Below are positions 9,821-20,587 of a stretch of 64,000 nt of DNA, in pieces. Position numbers and translations under genes: made by a program. This DNA is from Lactarius indigo. Lineage: Eukaryota; Basidiomycota; Agaricomycetes; Russulales; Russulaceae. Under the pieces are notes generated by a model, which worked only from the letters and a program-made list of their open reading frames with translations, was not told the DNA's origin and made no database searches. The stretch's first letter is position 1. The number at the start of each line of letters is the position of its first letter. Location of the stretch: the NCBI GenBank assembly GCA_025766275.1, contig JAFKAC010000026.1, forward strand, positions 620,001 to 684,000. The letters are read 5' to 3'.

Positions 9821-11190
9821 TCATCCACGACAGTTCTCCTCCATCGATGTGGCCTGGTCCTTCTTCAAATCACGTATTTCGCTGGACAGTTCGTCCACCC
9901 GTTGCGCAAGAGCTTCAATTTGCGCATCCACAAGAATGCCTAGATATTATAAGTGATATCTCTGGCACATTCGCATTCGGAAATATACCGGACTTACTCG
10001 GGGTTTGCGTGCGTACGGACGAGGCGGATCGGGCGTCCCCCATCCAATGCGGCCTGATGCCCCAGGATGCAGGCAGACTGCAGGTCTTGTGTAGAGTCGC
10101 ACAGGCGACACAAGCGGACGTCAAGTGCCTCACATTGGCCTGGGGCTTGCACGCCTTTGCTTTGCGAGTTATACATGGGCCACACATATCCTGCAGCGAA
10201 TATAGTAACCAATAAAATGATAGAATAAGTCCACAATGCTCACCAGACCCGTGGCCTCAACCGTACTATCCTCTTCAAGACGTGGGCGCTGTTTGGCACG
10301 AGGAGGGGATGAAATAACCACCTCAACTTGCGACTTGCCGGACTTCCGAGGGGTTGTTTCCTCTGACTCCACAGTTGGTTCATCAGGGCTCGCCGGAGCA
10401 GGCCGCTTCTTGTTCCGCAGGCCATACGGATGCTTCAAAGGCTCAGATGGTGGTGGATCAGCTCGAGCCTTTCCCTTGTCGGGAAGCGTTGCACTTGCGA
10501 GGGACGACTCTGGTCTGGATGGATGAGTTGAGCCATCCCCAGGATCATCTGTGGGATCATCCGCAGGCTCGTCTGCAGGCTCGTCCGCAGAGCCATCTGC
10601 AGGCTCATCCACCAGGTCATCCGCCGGGTCATCTGCTGGCTCATCCATAGCGACTTGGCACAAGTGAGCGATGGAACAAGTGTATGCAGGGGACGTACCA
10701 TCATCCACATATTCGTTGACAGGAGCCCACCACATCTTCTTCAGCTGAATACCCTCCAGATACTTGCTTAGATCGATAGATGTGTATGCTTCGTGCCAGT
10801 CCGGACTTATTATCTCTTGTTTTTCGCATAGAGATGCAATGTAATCGATGGTTACATTGTCCCAGTCTGGATCGCAGGACTCCCGCCTAGCGTTCCCCCA
10901 CTCATATCCCATTACCTGGGCGACTGCATGAAGCCTGGGCTTCTTGGGGCGGTCTATATACCGTCTGAATATCGCACTAACTGTCTTCTATAACATGTAT
11001 CAGTTTATTGCTCAGTATATTTATCGAACTGACTTACCAGCTCCACACTGACATGCTTGTTGAGCATGGCCAGTTGCTCAGCCATCGTAGGGACCTCCGC
11101 AACGTGTCTAATTGCTGCCAGGCACTTAGCAGCTATCACAAGCATGACAGTCTCATCCTTCGTCAATTCTGTGACAGCTTTCTTAGCCAT
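9821..11190 (-). CDS. hypothetical protein with acidic repeats and a cysteine cluster, about 387 aa
   Basis: Five exons join in frame: 11190-11038, 10987-10699, 10653-10244, 10190-9998 and 9939-9821, with introns of 45-58 bp. The start is MAKKAVTELTKDE. Exon 3 opens with an imperfect acidic repeat built on DEPADDPADD (about ten short units) and then a basic segment (YGLRNKKRPAPASP) resembling a nuclear signal. Exon 4 carries a cysteine cluster (CGPCITRKAKAC, then CVACATLHKTC), probably metal binding. The end is predicted coiled coil (LAQRVDELSSEIRDLKK). The stop at 9823-9821 is followed by a second stop and more coiled-coil-like sequence in the same frame, so the true end is uncertain. I do not recognise the family. 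It is divergent from the gene at 12627 and probably belongs to the KDZ element. Confidence 0.6.
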
Positions 11191-12626
11191 TGCAAGTGAT
11201 GTGGCGGGGCGGGATATATGGGGGAGATATGGGAGAGATATGCGCTCACAGAATAACCCCCAAAGAACCATGTCGGGCTCCATCGGACTTCCCACGATGT
11301 AACGGCAGCACGGCCCTTGGGCCCGAAACTGGCTGCTTCCGAGTATCTCAGCCACTCTGCAATTGTCACCCGTCACGCTTATCTCGTCCATCACCAACTC
11401 ATCAACCTGTCCTCGCTCACTTCGCCTCGCCTTGTCTTTCACCCTTCCTCCTTCATCTCGTCGTCAAATCTGTCGTTCCTTGCCTCGCCATCTTCCCCGT
11501 CTCTTCCGTCATCGTCGGACGCCACCCGATTGCCCGTACTGGGCTAACGTCGCCTTCAAGCCTCCCAACTGCGACGCCAACGGCCTCAAGTCTACCATGC
11601 TTCCACCACTCACCATTCCTTTGCTTTCCCCGACGTCTTCATCGCCTCCTTCATGTCTTCACCCTCAGCCGATCGACTTCGCGCCATTGCCTCTCAAGCC
11701 ACGACTCTTCGTCGAACTGTTCTAGTTCGCGCTCTCTGTCTCGGGCACAGGCGCGCCCAATATCGTTTAAATTTACCCTTCTTTTTCTGACATTTTTCTT
11801 TGTACTCATAGTGCGCGTCGTTGATACCGCCGGCGCTGTCGTTCAACCACGCTCCCTTGTTCTCCGACTCTCCTACTTTCCGATGACTCGTACCCTTTTC
11901 CCCGCGCTCGCCTCGTGTTTCCACCCGTTGATCCCCTCTCCACTTACGACTTTTAGTTTACCTTTTCCCACTTTTACACTTCCTTCCTCACACCTTTCGA
12001 CTTAGTCGCGATTTTACTTCGTTTGGCTTTAGGTACTGACCGCATGTATAAAAGCCTCGGGTTCGCGTTCGGAATGTGGCAGTTGATCTCCCCCATCCTT
12101 TCTCCTTCGCATTTCGTGTGATTCAGCTAGCTTTCGGGTCAGGCCTTAAAGTCGAAGGCACTCGAAACGCTTTTCCTCAATCGCTCGACTCGTACCCCTC
12201 ATCTACTTCAAGATCGACTCTCTTCTTGTCTTTTTCGACCCTGCGCCGCTGACCCTTTGTACTTCTCTAGGTAAATTCCCTTCGCGATTGATCTAACGAT
12301 CTTCGCAAAGAGTTCTTTTGCTCGGCTCTGCTCATCGTCTCTTTCGTCAACATCTCGGGTCATTCTTCTCATATTATTCCCCTATCCTATCGTCATCCCG
12401 GGCTGCTTTCACTTTAACTCCCCTCTTCTCCACCCTCTGCCCACGTTTACTCACGCACGCGCTTTCGAGCACGTTCAACGACCCATGTCCGATGTCCGAT
12501 CCCATGCTTCCAATCGAAGACAGATCACATGTACATATGCGTACACATCGAATCTGATTGGGACACGTTTGAAACAATAATATATTCGCTGAACTAGGCC
12601 TCCTCACTTCTCAGAGCACAGCAACT
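11191..12626. other. divergent intergenic region, pyrimidine-rich
   Basis: This 1.4 kb lies between two divergently transcribed genes and must contain both promoters. The plus strand is strongly C/T-rich from about 11400 to 12450. The 271-codon open frame over 11190-12005 is low-complexity and unspliced, and I take it as chance. A TATAAAA is present near 12047. Confidence 0.45.
12044..12052 (+). promoter_or_regulatory. possible TATA box
   Basis: GTATAAAAG lies in the pyrimidine-rich stretch about 580 bp upstream of the ATG at 12627. At that distance it would imply a long or spliced 5' leader, or an unannotated transcript. The call rests on sequence alone. Confidence 0.3.
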
Positions 12627-13661
12627 ATGTCCGACGCTCCCCGTTCTTCCCAGTCTCAGTCTTGCACATCTGAGCGATCCCAGCCCGCCCCAAGTAAGCC
12701 CCAGCCTCCTCCCATCAAGCCCATGCCTGCTCCCATCAAGCCCCCTAATCGTGCTAAGTCCAAGTCAATGGGACCTCCGCCGGCCCCAAAAGCAGCTGTG
12801 GAAGATGATGGCTTTGACTTTCTGTCAAGCGTTCCATCTCCAGTCATTCCACTCCCCAAGGCGGTGGGTAACAAGGATGTACGCACCAAGGTATGGAATT
12901 AGATCACTATATGCCTGATACATACTAACATCGTCCCCTACAGCCTGATGCGAAGAGGATGAAGGTCCGGGGTGCATCCCCACTTGACGACTTCATGGAC
13001 CTCATCCCTGCATCTCAAAGGCTCGTGGGTCACCCGCAGGGAGGTCCGGCGGGCTCCGCAGCTAAGGGGAAACCCTCTGCTGCTGTCGTTGACTTATCCC
13101 TAGTGGACTCGACGTCTGCAGAGACGCAGGTATGTCTAAGTGTGCTTTATATCATATTCACACATTACCTCTATTCTAGGATTCAGATATCATGGATATC
13201 AATGGTGCAGATCCTGAACGACTGCCCAATGTTCCTAAGACCTCTGATAGAAAGGCGGGCGTTCCGAAAGCACGGGTACGTATTTATACATCTATTACAC
13301 ACATCCCACAGATCCTAAAGACATATGCATACAGCCCATCGCATCAGACAAGTCGCAGGACGTCCGCAGTGGGGTGACTCGCCCTGTAACTCGTAGTGCT
13401 GCGGAGCTCCCCACAAAGCCGTCTGCGTCCCCCGGAACATCCGCTCCCACCGGCACCATGCATCCGATGGGTATCACCATCCCCGCCACCACAAAGCCCC
13501 AAGACCTTGGCGAATTGGATGCCAGGACAGCTGCGCTCAAGATTCGGCTTGCACAACTGTGGGAAACAGTCACCAAGCTTAGGGCTAATTTGAAAGACAT
13601 AAATGACGAGCTTCACAAGGTAGTTCTTGAGATTGAACAGACTGCAGCCGCCCTCGGGTGA
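12627..13661 (+). CDS. hypothetical coiled-coil protein, four exons, 290 aa
   Basis: Exons 12627-12890, 12944-13129, 13180-13275 and 13335-13661 all join in phase 0 at GT-AG introns of 50-59 bp. The first two thirds are Pro/Ser/Lys-rich and probably disordered (PPPIKPMPAPIKPP). The last 55 residues form a heptad-like helix (TAALKIRLAQLW, LRANLKDINDELH) and end in a stop at 13661. No catalytic motif is visible. Its layout (disordered N-terminus, C-terminal coiled coil) mirrors the divergent neighbour at 9821-11190. It may be a DNA- or partner-binding accessory protein of the KDZ element, which is inference only. Confidence 0.6.
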
Positions 13662-13686
13662 TCCGCACTATTGCGTAGCCCATGTA

Positions 13687-13860
13687 ACATGTCATATGTA
13701 GCTGTCGATAAAATGGAACACATAGCGGATATAGTTGGTCGGATTTCCGCTTCTCCCGATGCCTGTACCATGTTATATGTAAATGTCAATTGAATGGGCT
13801 GTATGGCGGATATACATAGCCGGACGTCCGCTTCGCCCAATACATGTACTATGACCATTA
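13687..13860. repeat. two tandem copies of an about 83-bp repeat
   Basis: The block running from ATGTCATATGTAGCTGTC to GCCTGTACC is repeated next to itself, starting ATGTTATATGTAAATGTC, with matching internal words (GCGGATATA, TCCGCTTC, CCCGATGCC / CCCAATACA). It lies just 3' of the gene ending at 13661. Confidence 0.6.
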
Positions 13861-14268
13861 TATCATCACATATGTCCACTCTGATATCAAATCCTCAAGT
13901 GCTCCTTTCTGCCCCATCTGTTGTCTCCACATGTCCATACATGTTTCACATATGTCTCATCTTCAGGTGCAGAGGTCCACTATTAGAACATTGTAATACC
14001 AAGTCATGCCATGGCTATTACACGTCGGGACATCCTCTTGCACAATATGAGACCCCACATTGCTCAAACAGTTTCATTGTATTGGTGCTTGATGTCGGAC
14101 CATTCCCGACCATCATCCGATTCTCTATTGTATCACAGGAACATATTTAATGACTGGCCATCACAATGAGATGCTCATATCCATCCACTTAAGCGTCACA
14201 CCTAGTACATTTGTCCATCCTCTCAATCACCATACCTTGTCCATCTATCCATCCTCATCTCATCCATT
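13861..14268. other. intergenic spacer upstream of the next gene
   Basis: It probably contains the promoter of the gene starting at 14269. I see no ORF or clear motif. Confidence 0.4.
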
Positions 14269-16244
14269 ATGCAGAATGAATACCTCAATGATTCTGATGG
14301 TAGCGGAGATCCCTCAAGCTTACAGAGCTATGGGGAGCAATCTGTGAACACAGGATTCTCTATTACCCCTCAAGATGGAGACATTCTACTAGAATATCTC
14401 AATAAGTTCCAAGAGGCTGATACTCATGATCGCACTAGGATTGTTGAGAAGGCTATGGGAGAGCTGTATCATCTCCGCCCTGCTAATACACCCTTTGACA
14501 AGAAGGATGCAAGAAAGGCATGTTTCGCTATGAATATCGGACCATCCTTCTCATTTCCCATCCCAGAAAATCCACAAGTGGTTTTATAACCACTATGTCC
14601 GCCCCAAGCGTCAATACATCAAGTTTACTCGTAAATGGTCTGCCAGGAACGCATTCTATCACCTGAACCGTGATGAGGTCTTAAGGCTTGCAAAGGAGAC
14701 CTCTGGGACAGAACCAGGAAGTCCTGCATTCATAGGAGCCCTTCAGGATGCAACCACTGCTCTATGGAATGAACTGTCTATTGAGGATCAAGAGGAGTAT
14801 CAAGAGTCTGCTAGGGAGTGGTCAGAGAAGACACCACCAAAGAACATTCAATCAAGGTATGCACATATCCAAATCACCTGTTGATTGATTCCTCATATAC
14901 CTCCTATGTAGGATGGCATCCTCTCTGTGTGAGCGGATCATCCAGGACTTCCAAAGTCAGCTTTATAAGACATGCGGAATCCGCTCCATTGTCCTAACCG
15001 CATATGAGGGTGAAGACAACGACCTCAAGATAGGCTTGTAAGCAATCAAATACATATCCCTTGATCATGTCCGCTGAGCGTCGGTTCATCCGATCTTAGC
15101 AATGATGTCAACAGTATATTGCAGGATGGAAAGGACTTTTGGAAGTTCTGTCCAGACTGGAAGAGTGCTGCCCTCTGGCAGCAATGGGCTCAATTTGGGA
15201 TGCAGTGCTTTGCCAAAGGTATGTTATGCCCATCATCTTGTCTCAAGTGATTACATCTAATAAATGTATGCCTCAGATACTGTGAAGGAATGTCCGAAAA
15301 GGGACCTCTCAAAGACCATCACCACCCCAATCCCCCTTGTGTTCAATGCAGATGGATTCCCGGAGCTCCCGACAGTTGTTTCCCATGATGGATATAAAGC
15401 TAAGGTCGTTCAAACATTGCTGAGGGACTATTGCACTGCACATATTCGTGAGTCATTCTTCAATTCATGTGCTGCAGTATGTCACATATGTGAATAAGGA
15501 TATGTCACTGGAATCGAGAACCAGACCATTCCATGGGGTTCATTGTCAAGTGATCCATCTGCCTGGATAGATGAGGAATGTATTCCATATGATTTTGAGT
15601 GGAAGGACCCATCCAAGATCCGGATTGATGAGGTCTTTCGCCTTCTAGACCATTGGAGGGATAGGCAAGACCAAGGTATTGATCCCCTGATGTGGGTTCC
15701 GACATGCCCACTCTTCAATGATATGAAGCAGCCTACAATACATAAGCAGAACATCCGACGTGCTCGTCCCAAGCAATCAGATGGATCTGATGAAGAGTCC
15801 TTTGACCTTCACTATAATGAGGACTCTAAACCTCAGGGTAACAAGACTGATGATTCTTTGGATGAATCATCTGTCCATGATGAGCCATCTGACCATTCAT
15901 GGGCTGCAGAATCTCCTCCACTTCATGGGTCTCAGGATGAAACTGATCCTGGTGAGTATGGCTGCTATCATGGTGTTTTTCATTTATTCATGATATATGT
16001 TTAGGGCATGACGGAACACCCGACTCTCCAGGATATAAATCTTCAAATATCAATAGATCATCATCATCAGGTTTGTACCTCGTCCATATCCCATCACAGC
16101 TACCCAGATATACTAGCATCCCAACTTTCAGATATAGCAGGTCCATCAGATACACACCATGTGCAGGAAATGAAGGAACTCAATACTAGCCCACTTATAG
16201 AGAAAAGGAAACGATTTATCAAGGTGTCAGAGAAGATCAAGTGA
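14269..16244 (+). CDS. hypothetical protein, eight exons, about 528 aa
   Basis: Exons 14269-14517, 14567-14856, 14912-15037, 15100-15218, 15277-15447, 15499-15951, 16005-16070 and 16132-16244 keep one frame throughout. The first intron begins GC (GCATGT...CCCAG) rather than GT. The middle has a conserved-looking block (KWFYNHYVRPKRQYIKF) and a segment resembling an HMG-box helix (ALWNELSIEDQEEYQESA). Later come IPWGSLSSDPSAWIDEECI and an acidic Ser-rich tail. Acceptor choice for the last intron is uncertain (16107 or 16131, both in frame). I cannot name the family. Similar proteins of unknown function are common near KDZ elements in mushrooms, from memory and not checked. Confidence 0.62.
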
Positions 16245-17534
16245 GTACTTTCAATGCAATAGTTTCCCAGCCATTAATCCTGCTTTTCTAATCATTCTCC
16301 AAGAATTTGGACACTGGCAGGGGTGCAGCAAAAGTTCATCCTAGCTATCTAGCCAGGTAGTCTATATGTACATTTCCATACTGGAATATCTGCACATGCT
16401 TTCCACTTACTACTTAATATTCTCCTGTACTAATCTATCATTTGTTGACCAGTAGTATGTGCATATGAGCTTCGGGATATCCGCACTTCCACAACCATAT
16501 TCAAGTCCGGTAAATACCTGCAATGTCTATAGAGATCTTACGGGGTTAAACCACCAATTGAAAGATTGGGGACCCATTTATATCTCTACACATCCAATTA
16601 GGAAGTCCTGTCGTATATCCTTATGAGGTCCCTATCCTGTATTCACCTTATTTACTCCCCTGTATTTCCTTTCACCAACACCCACTAGCCTGCATTTGTA
16701 TGTATTCACAAGCGGGAACTCTGCTCTAGCTCACTGTGCCTTGACTCTGTCTGTTGTCTCTGACACTTATAAGCAGTCACCACATACTTGTGATCAAATA
16801 TTCCATTCTGCTCATTTTATTGAATATAGATGACCTCTGGATACTCCACATAGACTAGTAGCCTCTATGACCTCAATGCATTTCCATTGTATTTATGAAG
16901 TCTGTTGGAGATCCCCGACTATTTCTGACCCACCTATCGTCAGTTACACTATCAATTATCAGAGTTGTCATGATTGGTATATTATTATTAGATAACCTCT
17001 GAATAGACTACATAGTAGCCTGTATGATCTCTGTTCATTTATATTTTACTTATGATGACCCTCAGAGATCCCCAACTATCTCCGACCCACCTGTTGTCAA
17101 TTAGACTATCAATTATAGCAGGTGTCCCGATTGGTATATTATTATTAGATATTCTCCCTAATATGCATAGACTATCAATTGACATTCACCTGTGATCAGA
17201 CACTCCTTATGTATTCTGTTTCACTTGTATTCATTTGATGTGGTTGCACATATCTGAGTGGATGGTCTTATATGCCTGAGTCTTGCTCCTTTGATTGATT
17301 ACACATCACCTTTGGATACTACACATATAATAGCCACCTCTAAGCCTTTCTATTCTGTGTTTGAGTAACTCATCAATCCCCAACTATTCCCGACTATCTC
17401 CGACCCAGCCGACGTTGGTTGGAGTATCAATTATGGCGGAATCTCCGCCGTCGGCCGGCGCCGGCTGAGTATGAACTATTAAAGAATCTCACCGTCGGTT
17501 GGGGGTATCAATTACATAAGCCACCACTGATCAT
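16245..17534. other. AT-rich non-coding stretch with imperfect repeats
   Basis: No credible gene. A core resembling GATCCCCAACTATCTCCGAC, then CCACCTG..GT..ATTA.ACTATCAATTAT, occurs at about 16908-16955, 17066-17113 and 17376-17423. The first two copies are about 158 bp apart and are also followed by GATTGGTATATTATTATTAG. This may be the terminal region of the KDZ element or a decayed tandem repeat. Confidence 0.5.
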
Positions 17535-18266
17535 TATGTGCACACGGTCTTCGAGGCGGAACTGGTAGGCCTCCTACTAGGACTCCACCTCATCAAGACC
17601 GAAAAGAACAACAAAACCAGCATTGCACTGGGAGTAGACAACCAAGCGGTGATCTCAGCGGTAACCTCACCACGCAGCAGCTTGGGGCACTCCCTAGCCG
17701 ACCTCTTTCGCACAACAGCGTCAAAGTTACGCAAAAATGGGGGGCCCAAGCTCTCGCTCATGATACGCTGGATGGCTGGACATGTAAATATTCAAGGCAA
17801 CGAAAAAGCAGACGAAGAAGCCAAAGAGGCTGCCAGAGGAAAATCATTGCCGCCTACCGCCCTACCACCACACCTACACCAGCCCCTCAAGATCAACAAA
17901 TCCGCGTCAAGACAGCACTTCAAAGAGAAACTCAAAGCCTGGTGGAAGGGCGACTGGCAAGCGTCAACACAAGCTCACAGACTTAATCAGATAGATGTAT
18001 CACTACCCTCCCCTAAATTCCTGAAACTGACAAGCGACCCCAATTTATCTAGAAAGGGAGCAAGTTGGCTGTTTCAACTCAGATCGGGACACTTCCCACT
18101 CAATGCCTACCTATTCAGATTCAAAAGAGCGGAAAGCGCCAGCTGCCCAGCGTGCGGACACAGCCCTGAAACTCCACAGCACTTCATCCTGGATTGCCCA
18201 GCGTACGCACACGAGCGCTGGACTCTATTCAAGAAAAGAAAGGCGACGGAAGGGTCATACGCAAAG
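17535..18266 (+). pseudogene. LINE ORF2 C-terminal fragment (RNase H), truncated at both ends
   Basis: The frame opens HTVFEAELVGLLLGLHL and contains the RNase H signatures ALGVDNQAVI and MAGHVNIQGNEKADEEAKE. The LINE tail with its zinc-like cluster follows (CPACGHSPETPQHFILDCP). There is no upstream reverse transcriptase, and the frame is cut at 18266 by the gypsy LTR; the last codons of the open frame are read from the LTR. The sequence beyond the other gypsy LTR does not continue it. It resembles Tad1-type LINE ORF2 ends. Confidence 0.85.
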
Positions 18267-18570
18267 TGTTACGATTTTCTGGACTCGTTCTTTCATTTAC
18301 CACTATCCCTTTCCCTACACTATACGAGCCCTGTACAATTACGCGGACTTTACGACTACTTGGTTTCTATCGCGCGCCCAACTTATCGATGGCTCCTTCA
18401 GATAAAGTTCGACATGTGCTAGTTTCCGACTTATTCCTGCTCACGCACGACCCCGCGTGATTCGCCTTTGTTCTCGATATATCCATGCCTTGTTCCCTTT
18501 ATGCCTGTCCCTTTATCCCTTAACTTAGCGATGGCACCATCTGTTTGTAACAACCATACAGCAGAACCCG

Positions 18571-18577
18571 TATTTAA
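18571..18577 (+). promoter_or_regulatory. TATA-like box in the gypsy LTR
   Basis: TATTTAA lies 27-33 bp upstream of the proposed mRNA start at 18604. The spacing fits RNA polymerase II initiation. The same box is present in the 3' LTR. Confidence 0.55.
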
Positions 18578-18603
18578 CTCTAGTCGTATCTAGCTTGTAC
18601 GGT

Positions 18604-18614
18604 AGACTAGACTT
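18604..18614 (+). other. putative self-primer sequence at the start of R
   Basis: AGACTAGACTT is the exact reverse complement of 18845-18855, just downstream of the LTR. This matches the arrangement in Tf1/sushi-type chromoviruses, where the 5' end of the mRNA folds back as primer. Confidence 0.6.
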
Positions 18615-18844
18615 CTTGTGTAATACTACACTCATCTACGCGAACTCCTTTGAGTCCCTCGTCTCCCAATCCCCGTCTTTGCTAGACCTTCGAGTCTTAG
18701 CTCTCCTCTATAGTCCAAGTGATGTGTGTCCTTGTGACTCTTGTGCATCATCACATCTGAAGTCGAGCCTCTGAGCTTGGACTACCGATCGACTAGCTGA
18801 CTTAGTACAGGTCGTACTTAATGCCCCTGTAGTGGCGTTACATT

Positions 18845-18855
18845 AAGTCTAGTCT
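18845..18855 (+). other. putative self-primed primer binding site
   Basis: AAGTCTAGTCT begins two bases after the LTR end and pairs perfectly over 11 nt with 18604-18614. Only 21 nt separate the LTR from the Gag frame, and no tRNA 3' complement beginning TGG is visible. Confidence 0.6.
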
Positions 18856-18863
18856 CTCACACC

Positions 18864-20528
18864 GTGGCTCTCACCAGCCGAAGCCGAACACAGTTTGTCA
18901 AGGAGTATTTGGAGCGACACCCCTACAACGACCTACAACCCTCGATCAAGGGAACCGCGCTCTGGAGAAATACCCCGCACGACGAAGGATACTACGTCTA
19001 CAATCCAGACAAACTCACGTACGAACCAATCGAATATATTGAAGACCAACACATCTGGGCCTACGTTGCCTATTCCAACTCGAAACACTCCTGGTATTCC
19101 TACAAACCGGTCCCCACGCACTTAGGACTAGGACCAGGAAAAGGACAGATCAGTGCTATCGAAGCTGACTCCGATATCGAGGAACCATCCTCCGAACCCG
19201 ACTTAGATAACCCGACGCTTACACCAACAATTCAACGACCCGTAGATTTCGCATCATATGCCAACATGTCCACCACCCAACTCTCCACCACCCTCACCAC
19301 AGCACAACCAGCCGGATCCTCCAATCCCACAGGGTCCTCGTCAACGAATCCTTCAGGTAGTGGAGGACATCCTCTGGGAGGAGGTGTGCCAACAAGCGGA
19401 GGAGGTGCTACAGGAGGCACAGGAAGCCATCATGGAGGCGGTGTGCCTGGAGGTGGAGGCGGTGCGCCTGGAGGTGGAGGCGGAGGCAGCACACCTGGAG
19501 GTGGAGGCGGTGGAGCAGCAGCAGGCCCCGCTGCTGGAGGACCTCCCCAACCAAACAGACGACTCGGGGGAAATCCTCCGCCCGAATTTATTGGAGACCG
19601 AGAAACCAGTCGAGCCTTCCTTAACGCCTTCGCCCTCTATCGCGGAATGAACCCGAACGTTCAGCAATTAACCCTCCCTTATTCCCGCGCGATGACCCTC
19701 CTCTCCTATATTAGAGGACCACTGGTAGATGACTGGGTCGAAGAACAAATTCAGTGGTTGGCCGACCAACTAGCAGGAGGTGTAGCCATGAACGCCGAAA
19801 ATCTATGGAACACTATAGAAACACATTTCATTCAGGCGTACACAGACACCACTCAACAGCAAAAAGCCCGCCACGCCATTCAAAATTTACGAATGGACAA
19901 AGAAGATATCGACACGTACATCGCCAAGTTTTCCAACCTGGCAAACAAAGCCGGATACAACAAAGACGAAGCTACGACTCTGGAAATTTTCCAGAAGGGC
20001 CTCCCAAATGCGTTAGTCATAAACGCAATCAAATTCCATCATCCTGTGGACTGGGATGACTGGAAAACAGCAGTCACACTTCAACAAGCGGAGTACCTCC
20101 TACTCAAAGATAGGCTCTCCAAGGGAAAAACAGACCGAAAGGGGGGAGCCTCCCGCGACCAATGGCTAAACGCCCTCAATAAAACAAGAGACCCGAACGC
20201 AATGGACGTCAGCCGCACTCGCGCCAGGGCAGCAATGACGGACGACGAAAAGAAACAACTTCAGAAGGAAGGAAGGTGTTTCCGATGCCGAGGACAAGGG
20301 CATATTTCTCGATTCTGCCCTCAGAAATCAACTGCAGCCGTCAAAACCGCGAGTACCAACGATCCCACCCCGACTACAGCCACTATCTCAATGACATCAT
20401 CACGCCCCCTCTCGAATGAGGAACAAGCTGACGCCCAAGTAGCAGCACTGTTCGCCCAAACACCTGAGGTACGAGAACTGATGGTGGACAAACTATTCGG
20501 ACAAAAGAAGGATTTTCTGAACGCTTGA
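18864..20528 (+). CDS. gypsy Gag protein
   Basis: A 554-codon frame. Residues from about 150 to 225 are Gly/Ser/Pro-rich. Next comes the retrotransposon Gag core (FIGDRETSRAFLNAFALYR, HFIQAYTDTTQQQKARHAI). Near the end is one CCHC knuckle (CFRCRGQGHISRFC). The frame begins with GTG in an otherwise strong start context (CACACC-GTG-G). The first in-frame ATG is at 19265, well inside conserved-looking sequence, so the original ATG was probably lost; A/G at this spot would again be a CpG-type change. The stop at 20526-20528 overlaps the open pol frame. Confidence 0.9.
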   Translation: MALTSRSRTQFVKEYLERHPYNDLQPSIKGTALWRNTPHDEGYYVYNPDKLTYEPIEYIEDQHIWAYVAYSNSKHSWYSYKPVPTHLGLGPGKGQISAIEADSDIEEPSSEPDLDNPTLTPTIQRPVDFASYANMSTTQLSTTLTTAQPAGSSNPTGSSSTNPSGSGGHPLGGGVPTSGGGATGGTGSHHGGGVPGGGGGAPGGGGGGSTPGGGGGGAAAGPAAGGPPQPNRRLGGNPPPEFIGDRETSRAFLNAFALYRGMNPNVQQLTLPYSRAMTLLSYIRGPLVDDWVEEQIQWLADQLAGGVAMNAENLWNTIETHFIQAYTDTTQQQKARHAIQNLRMDKEDIDTYIAKFSNLANKAGYNKDEATTLEIFQKGLPNALVINAIKFHHPVDWDDWKTAVTLQQAEYLLLKDRLSKGKTDRKGGASRDQWLNALNKTRDPNAMDVSRTRARAAMTDDEKKQLQKEGRCFRCRGQGHISRFCPQKSTAAVKTASTNDPTPTTATISMTSSRPLSNEEQADAQVAALFAQTPEVRELMVDKLFGQKKDFLNA

Positions 20529-20587
20529 ACCCGGCGGCCTGGGCTAGAGCATTAAAACTTAGTGTGTACAATAGCAGATTCCGATCC

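Larger units (their letters stand above)
18267..18842 (+). repeat. 5' LTR of the gypsy element
   Basis: It starts TGTTACGATT and ends GGCGTTACA. A TATTTAA box at 18571-18577 precedes the 11-mer AGACTAGACTT at 18604-18614, which I propose as the start of R. U3 would then be about 337 bp. Confidence 0.93.

Noticed and set aside
11190..12005. 271-codon open frame in the divergent intergenic region
   Set aside because: It is low-complexity, Ser/Pro/His-rich from pyrimidine-rich DNA, has no splice structure or motif, and begins over the start of the opposite-strand gene.
17376..17470. Possible CRISPR-like or centromeric repeat array
   Set aside because: Three imperfect copies with irregular spacing in a fungal genome fit a decayed tandem or terminal repeat; there are no uniform spacers.
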